Source of the DNA: Siphonodentalium dalli
Taxonomy: Eukaryota; Mollusca; Scaphopoda; Gadilida; Siphonodentaliidae
DNA: 64,000 nucleotides
Direction of reading: 5' to 3'
Assembly (NCBI GenBank): GCA_032622095.1
Contig: CP136066.1
Coordinates: 91,657,319-91,721,318 of the forward strand
Shown: one piece after another, positions 52,801 through 61,800 of the stretch
Position numbering within the stretch: the first letter of the stretch is position 1
How the letters are laid out: each line of letters begins with the position of its first letter
Program-made: the position numbers and the translations under genes
The notes under the pieces: model-generated
The model's database searches: none
What the model was told of the DNA's origin: nothing
What the model saw: the letters and a program-made list of their open reading frames with translations, nothing else

Positions 52801-55800
52801 AAAACACCTCTGTCATGAACATGATTGATTGGCTTGGACAACATGGTGGCAAATTGTATTGAGTTTTAACAGAGTAATTTCAAATTGGATTTTCAAACTT
52901 GCATATACCAGCCTAATATTATACACAAAGTCTGAAAAATAGATGAATTAATAAGAATACTGGCTTTTTCACCTCAAAATATATTTAAATGACTATAAAT
53001 AACAACCTTAGGCCAAAATTAAAAAATTGTTGTGGTTCATGTTTCCCTACCGACCCTATTTTAAACTCATGGCTTGTTTCTTGTGTTTGTTTTTTTACAC
53101 TTGTTACAGTGTATACAAAGAAAAAATGATCTATCTTACAGAAGACATGAAAAGCCAATAAGAATATGTCAAAATAAAAAACATTTTAGGCACAAAAAAA
53201 AGGGTTTTGATTCTCGGGCATAGCATAGCCGCGTCTGGAAAAAAGGCCCGTGTTGAACCATTTTATTACGATTTTCAAATGATAACACGAAAATAGGAAA
53301 CAAGAAAAGAGAAATTAGTTATGTTTCAAACATCGAATATGATAGACATACAATGGTGTATGTGTTGGTATTCAAAAACAGACACTAGGCAACGATAACT
53401 ACCAGGTATATTGTCACCACAAGCTGCCCAAACCCCAAGTTTATTAAGTCAAATGCGTTTGTTGTTGTTGTTGTTGGCATCATAATCATATGTAGCTGAT
53501 TTCCGCGAGGTAAACAATTATGATATTTCCAATTTCGGGAACGCAAACCGGAAAGAAATATGGTGCGTATTGGCAATGTGTATGCTGGTTTAGTATAATA
53601 GTTTTTATGGCTAGCATGTATAGTAACTATAAATGGATAAATATTAAAGTATATAGATAGATATAAAATTTATAATCCCGATTTAAACTTTTTGTTTGTT
53701 TTAGTTCCGTTTCCGTCTTTGTGGTATTCAGTGTTTTATATATACGCAGTAACAGAACGCGAACGGACCTCAAATAATTCTGTCCATGCATATTCTCTTT
53801 AAATTCACCGATGTTACTGAATATATTTGGCTACAAAAGTATTCAAGAGCACCATTTTATAGTGTGCAAATATATATTTAATCGTTGTATTTTGGCTTGT
53901 TGGAAATAAAGCGTGATCCATAACCGAAAAATCGTAATTTTATTCCCAATGATTCAGTGATTTTAGAAATTAGAGACACTCGGTAGTCGGTGTCAAGGCC
54001 GTTAATTGTGCATAGATGTACTAAACTGTGAATACTATCGAAAGGGTGTGCCTTTGAATGCAGAAAATCAAGAAACAGGTAACTGAGGTGTGGCAGATGC
54101 AAACCAAATGCAACAAACAGTTGCAATTATGAAAGTAAACAGGTCTGATATAAATAGATATATACTATAAAAAGGTACATGCATATATCAAATATATCAA
54201 CAATGGTTCAGTAAATTGAAATATACATTGTACTAGTATATATATATCATTCTGGTAAATCCCTACCTGATGTACGGATAGTACAATGTCATATATTTAT
54301 GTCATTCTTTATTTCAGATTTGATGTACGGGTAGTATAATATGATAATTGGTCATTCTTTATAGTGGAATACATTAGTTTATATCAAAACAATGTTCTCC
54401 TTAGATTTTCTTAACCTGGGAAGGTATAATAACCCATGCTAACTATGGGCATTATCCCCATAATAAAAATAAAACCCTCGCTCCCTCATCGATTCTCAAA
54501 AAAAATTGCCTGAGAATCAAAACAATTTTTTTTTTTGGCCTTAATAAAATAAAATTTTAAACATTGTACTACCTTGTACATTGTACTTGGCCTTATCACT
54601 TATCACCTGAGAAAATGTTTTATATTTGGCCTAATATTTTCTCTTCAATTAATTTCTAATAGGAGCTGGATTGTCACAGAAATGTATCTTCACGAGACCT
54701 CTGAAGAAACCGTTGGAAGCTTATGGGTAAGTTCAGCAATCAGAATGGAGAAACCGTTGGAAGCTTACAGGTAAGTTCAGAAATCAGAATGGAGAAACCG
54801 TTGGAAGCTTACGGATAAGTTCAGCAATCAGAATGGAGAAACCGTTGGAAGCTTACGGATAAGTTCAGCAATCAGAATGGAGAAACCATTGGAGGCTTAC
54901 GGATAAGTTCAGCAATCAGAATGGAGAAACTGTTGGAAGCTTACGGGTAAGTTTAGCAATCAGAACAGGCTTGTCAAAGTACCGCCGGTACCAAGGTAGT
55001 CGGTACCAGTACCGGTACTGTGTTGGAACCGCGGTACCGGTACCGGTACTGGTGTTGCATTGTTTATTCCACTACATATCACACATTTAAAAGAGTATAT
55101 TCTAATGTGGTCATTACTGGTATTGTATGGCACTTTGTGCCAGTTTTTGGTGATTGTTGTGGATGACAAATACAACCATGTCAGACTATCCTAATGCACG
55201 TATGCCACAGTAGCCACACATAAATGTGTGACATACATGCATTAGTATAGTCTGAAATAGTTGGATTTATCACCCACAACAATCACCTAAAATGTGCCAT
55301 AATTTAGGCAGCCTGATAGGTGTTAGAACTTTTATGTTTAGGGCTTCAGGCGCTCAAATACATACATCGGAAAGATGGGTATATATGTGGTGAATGACAA
55401 TTTAAACTGAAATAAGTTTTATGTACCTGCAAGGCTGCAATACTCTTATGTAAGTTATAATGTAACACACTGTTCCACTTACAAGCACAACTGACTAGAC
55501 TGATGCAATAATTTGTTGACGGGTCACAGGTCACGTGACAGGTCACAGGTGCCGACATCAAATTAATCAAACTCAAAGGAAATACAGAGTGTTCCAGACT
55601 TCCGTGCATGGGCGGTTGGATTGCATTGATCCGCCGGGCGGATCAATGCAATCCCGCCCACGCACGGCTGTCCGGCTGTTCCCTATGATGTCGGCATCTG
55701 CCACCGCGTGCTTGATCCGTTGACACAATCATAGTAGCATACCATAATGCAAGCGGCAGTTGCGGCACACTTAAAAGAGCAAAGTTCCTTCAATTTTAAT

Positions 55801-58800
55801 CGATCTATACTGATATATTTACTGTTTTTGGCGAGTACAGAGAACCGTCGGTACTGAGTATCAGAACCGGTACCGTTGAAACGGCCAAGTACCGCCGGTA
55901 CCGGTACTGGTACCGGTTGACAAGCCTGAATCAGAATGGAGAAACTTTGTTGTGTCCAGAAAGTCCCAACAGAATGCCCATCATATAAAGTTGATAAATT
56001 GTTTGATTTCACATTGTGATTGATGCGGACGAAGATGAAGATATGGTTGTATTAGTTTATCAGTCTCTCTGTCCATCTAGCCATCTGTCCGTCGGTTAAC
56101 ATTTTTGGTTTCCGACTCCAGTTTGGATTATTTTATCAGAACAAAAGTTGATATGTGTGTTTCTGAACCTAAACTACAGGCCAGGTTCGAACATGGGTTT
56201 CATCCAATTATTTTTACATGAGTTACGGCTAGAGCTGAAACGGTTGACCCATTCTTCTAACCGGTTAACCATCGGGGTTAACCGGATTTCAACCGGTTAA
56301 CCGCTAAATTTCTAGCGGATTTCTCTCACACTAATTATGTCGACATTATGCCATGCTCCAGGGACAAACCTATAGGTGAAAAGTAGTAGCTGAAATAAAG
56401 ACCTTATTCACGGCATTTAACGATATTCAAAAACACGCATTCACTGTTCTTTTGCTGGCTCTCGTGATGGGGAATGAGCAAGTGAAATTTGTGAATGGCA
56501 GGAGAGATCGCTTATTTGCCGTGATCAGCATATGTTTGGGCATTTGTAAAACGAGTAAAATAGTATGGGTATTGGTAAAACGAGTAACAAAACTATATAT
56601 TAAAGATCTGTAATATATCATTATCATCATTGGTATATCCTCCAATGCATTATATATAAAGACAAGAAAGTAATAACTAGAGAACAAAAAGGAAGGTCAG
56701 TTAGGTCAGACTCGCAGTCCTATTCAGTATTCGAGCTATTCGTCGGTATCATGATAGCGGACACTAGTGTTGGGAGGTTATATAATTTACGTTTCGGTTT
56801 TGGTTTCAGTTTTAGTATGCAATCACTTAACATATAGCAATTACTGCCAAATTGAGTGTTAATTAGTCCCACAGGCACAACCAGTTACAGAGTAGCATGG
56901 AGCATCAATTTCCTTGATAAAAGGGAAGATTATTGAAGAAGTTTTGAGTTGCTTCAACTACGATGTCTGTTTGGTCACTCAATTGAATTGATCATATTAA
57001 ATCACAACAGGGAGGAAGAACGGGAAGAGTGAAGACATTGTGCAGCTGATCTCAATCTTCAAACTTTGTCGACTTACATAGTTTTTAGCTCACCTGAGAC
57101 GAAGTCTCCGGTGGAGCTATAGTCATCACTCCTCGTCCGTCGTCCGTCCGTCCGTCAACAATCATCTTCTCGTCCCGAACCGTAAGACTTAACGTGTTCA
57201 TATTTGGTGTGGATGTTCCCTAGGTGAATCACATTCAGATTTGTTCAAATGTGGTCACTGGGTGGAATAGTTGTGAAAGCAGGGCCATAACTCTATTCCT
57301 CCATAGTAATTCTTAGAACGACTTCTTTTACTGAACTATAAGGCCGTATGGATTCATATTTGGTGTGGATGTTCCCTAGTTGACTCACATTCAGATTTGT
57401 TAAAATGAGGTCACCAGGTTGATTAGTTGAGAAACCAGGGCCATAACTCTTCCTCCATAGTAATTCTTAGAATGACTTCTTCTTTTGAACCATTTGACCG
57501 ATTTAGCTTACATTTGGTATGGAGAGTCCTTGTGTGACTGTGGTTCAGATTTGTTCAAATGGGGTCACTGGGTCAAATAGGGGCAGAGCCAAGGCCCAGG
57601 GACATAACTCTTAAAAAAAAGTTAATTCAAATCCTTGTTTTAAACCCTTGCCCCCCCTCCACCCCACCTCCCCCACCAATGCATGTCCCTGCCACCCCAC
57701 ACCAGAGATCCCTGCAAGGTTCACCCCATTAAAAGCCTTACACTTTAGTTATGACATGCCAGGAACGGGTTGGTCTCACTTTGCAGACATGCGGCAGGGG
57801 ATTAACTCAAGGTGCGACCGACTGTGTTGTTACAACGCTGGCAATTAGGCCGATCCAAGTTAAGTGTGGTGTAACTTGTGTCCAGGCCCCAGGCCAACTT
57901 GTCAAAGCTAAGGCTAGGTAACTGTTGTCACTTGTATTTCGCGCATATGTAAGTTACACTAACTAATGTTCATCGTGAATATTTAGTGTTGTGTCCAGGC
58001 CACATTAAACGTCTTTATACTGTTGACACTTGTAAGTTACATTTGATTTGATTGATTTATTGCTCCACCAATAACACATGGTATATGACAAGGTACATAA
58101 TATGAATGTAACATACATTAGTCAACAATATATATACATATATACAAAGATGAATTTTACCGAACTGGCTAAGTGGCACTGGGTATAAAATGCAATGAAT
58201 AATTTCAGTGCGGTAGTATTTTCCTTTTTTTTTTACAATGAAACGGGATTTACATAACAAAACGGAAGTACTAGCTCTTTCCATTATGTTCTGTACCTCC
58301 AGCTTCACTGCTTCCTTCGTGTGAGATTACTATTTTATCCGTTTGAATGCAAGTTTGAGAAATATGCAAAGTCGTTTTAGTATTGACACGTTACATATAG
58401 TTAGTAAATCGTGGAATTTCTCTCTAACGGGATATTTCCAATAAGATTGTGGAATGTATTTCTCTCTGAGTTCTTTAATTATGTCACATTCTAAAACAAA
58501 ATGGAATTCATCCATCTTCATGTTTAATATTATCTTACAAAACTTGAGATGAATCTTTTCAAGACAGTCAACATTTTCGAAACCCCATATCTCACTTCCA
58601 TAGAGGATGATAGGTAAAACTGTACGATCAAACAATTTAAGTGACAAGTCAATAGCCAGATTAAGTTTATATTTTTTGTTTAAGAGTCCGTACATAGCCC
58701 TTGTTGCAACCGTGCACGTTTTCTTCACTGCTTGACAAAAACGTCCATTATGAAAAAATAAAACACCAAGGTACTGAAACTCAAAAATCAATTTCTTTGT

Positions 58801-61800
58801 TGAAATACACTCTGAAACTCCAATTATTCCAGTTTATTTTTATGAAGGAAAACGTGAGACACAGTCTCACACAGATAGTAAATGCGAGAATACACCTTGG
58901 TTGTAGTGATTTAAAAGCACATAAGTTTGAGCGATTCCTGACTGATGATCCAAAATGTATTTGTGGGAACATATATGAAGATACAGAACATTATTTTATG
59001 AGTGACCCCACAGAAGAGAAAGTATCGTGCCTTAGAAAATTCCAGACGTAATTTCAAGATAGTGTACCAGGCGAGATAGATGAAGTATATTTCCTGGATG
59101 AGATGGCCAAGTTATGCGGTCATTGAGCATGTTGTTGTCATTTATAAGTTTCTAATTCATTAATGTTTGTACCTCATTGTTTTTGTCATTATTATTTGCA
59201 TGTATTTTATATTATCCATAACTAATAAACAGTCATAAATTCAACCCAAACCTCGGTTCTTTCTCATAATAAAAAGGGCAGAAAAAAACCGAATCCAATC
59301 AAACCAACTAGGAAGGGCCTAAGTAGTCATTAAGAGAATTATTCACACCTTTACCCTAACCTACCGAAAACAATAGGTGTCTGCAAAACGGGACGACCCC
59401 GCCAGGAACTGACCAGCCTTAATTCTCACAGTGCTCACAGCTGTGTGTCCAGTCATTATAAAAAGTAATTAACTTTTATCTCAATATCCACATTTATCAG
59501 GCTGAGAGAGAAAGATGTGTGTGAATGAAATTTAATCCTATGTGTTTATAGCAATCTCAAATACAACTCTAACTGTTTGACAGTGTACACATTTTATAAT
59601 AGTATTAGTATTAACCATTTCATTACCAGAGCTATGCTGGTACAGCAATAAAGACCCTGCACCAGTGTATTCTCCTATATATAAGAGAATACACTGGGGT
59701 TCAAGATCAAGGAAATATTGTTAGGCCAATATAGTCAGACATCCAAATAAATCACACATGTCCTATTCTCGCAGGGATGTCCCCACATATGTTTGGGGAG
59801 GGGACAAATTTCTCAGATTTGTTCATTGAGATGTAATTGTTTTTCCAAAACCAATTACATATACTAAAATAAAATGAATATAAAATAATAGACCATTGAT
59901 CAAGAGAAATGAGCTCCTAGTTTTAATATTTGTCCAATATTTATTATTTTCTAACAAAGTACTAGTATCATGCCAGTGCATTGTCCCATAGGTAGCCTCA
60001 CCTAAGAGAATGCACTGGCTTTCAAGGTTAAGGAAATATTGTTAGGCAAATGTAGACAAGCATCCAATAAATCACATTCTTGAATGTCCTATTCTTGCAG
60101 GGATGTCCCCATGGGTTGAGGGGGTGGAATTATCAGATTTGTTCAATGAGATGTAATTTGTTTTCTCAAAATTAATTATATAGACTAAAATGAATATAAA
60201 ATAGTAAACTACTTAATTTTTTAACCCCCAGATTACATTATATAAAATATATGGCATATTATATACCATTTGAAAGAGCAAGCTCCAAAACATTGTATTA
60301 TCAACTTATCCAGTATAATAAACTGTGGACATGTTGTTTTTATTGAGTTGCCAAAGAGTTTTGTCATCTAGATTGCAGTAAAAAGCTAAATTATTTTCAA
60401 TGCAGGGGGAATAACTCTATATATTAAAGATATATTAAAATTGCAAGTGAAGTCTGACATTTTTATAAACATTTCCTGGAGATCTGCTGGAGGTCATTAA
60501 TTCCCAATTACAACATCAATCTATCATATGTATTGTTCAAATCTTTCAACAGGACATTTAACTCTCCCACACCCACCACTTCACCAGAACATATTTGGCA
60601 AACTTGTAAAGTGTTCTTTGAAAGAACCACCAGCTCTATTTAGTTCACATTTAATATTGAGGCTCCTTTGGTGATGTGTGATTCAGATTTGTTTAATCAG
60701 GGTCACCAGGTCAAGTAGGTGCAAGGCCAGCTACATTACTCTTTCTCTCCATAGTAATTCATCATACGTCTTCTATGCAAGAATGAAATGGCCTATTTTG
60801 CTTATATTTAGTAGGAAATTACCTTGGGTGACAGATTTGTGAAAATGGCATCACAAATTGAATAAGGGCATTGCCAGAGACATAACTATTTCACAAGATA
60901 GTAATTCTTAAAATATGTATGGCAGAGCCAAGAACTAGTTGGCTTATTTAGCATGGAATGTTCTTGTTTGACTGCGATACAGATATTTTTAATGGGGTAA
61001 CCTGGAAAAATAGGACAGTTTCCTTCTTAATATGCTTCCTTCACAAGGACCATCAGGTCTATTTTATAAAAAGGCGCTTGTGAGATTGGAAATTTCCAAC
61101 AATTGGGAAAGTTTGAGATATCAATTGTGTAATTCCAACCTAAGACTTGGGAGTCTGGAGCCCAGTCGGGAGGGGACTTGTTGGGGGGAGGGGGGGTGAT
61201 CAGTAGTGTACATTTGGTAATTTGGCCACATATCCTGTTTAGATCTACTTCTTTTAAAGTGATTATGAAAAGTTCTGACTGTTGTGGTCTCCAGAGTCGC
61301 AGTCTTATCAGTCTTTGCAGTCTGGTGAGCAACCCCACAGTCATTGACTGTCTTGTTATAAACCCCACTGTAAAACAGTTTTATATATAGTATGTCGTGG
61401 TGTGGTTCCAATTTGAATCCATGTTGCTTCGTGCAGTATTAACTATTAAGTTACGAAAGCACGCATTGCCACACAATGCCACTTTTACGTTGTCACTTCC
61501 TTGTGTGCATTCAGACTTGATACACAGTGACTGCACACATGCTTTTGTCGGAAGAAAACTTCAAAGGGTCGGAATTGATTGAAGTTCGCCGACACTTCCA
61601 GACAGTTCGAGAATTGCTACTAAGTATCTGATACTACTGCGTGTACCAATTAATGCTTGCATTGCACTCTACTATCGGTGACGCGGGATTTAGTATTAGT
61701 TTTGCATCATTTAACCTAATATTTTGAGGATTATTCACGTTCACATTCAACTGACAACGGGATGCGGTTACGTCCGGTTCATTTTTTTCTAACCGGTTAC

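Noticed and set aside
61178-61411. Overlapping open frames on both strands
   Set aside because: A poly-G/C tract and repeat-derived sequence within the 5.6-kb hAT. No motif.
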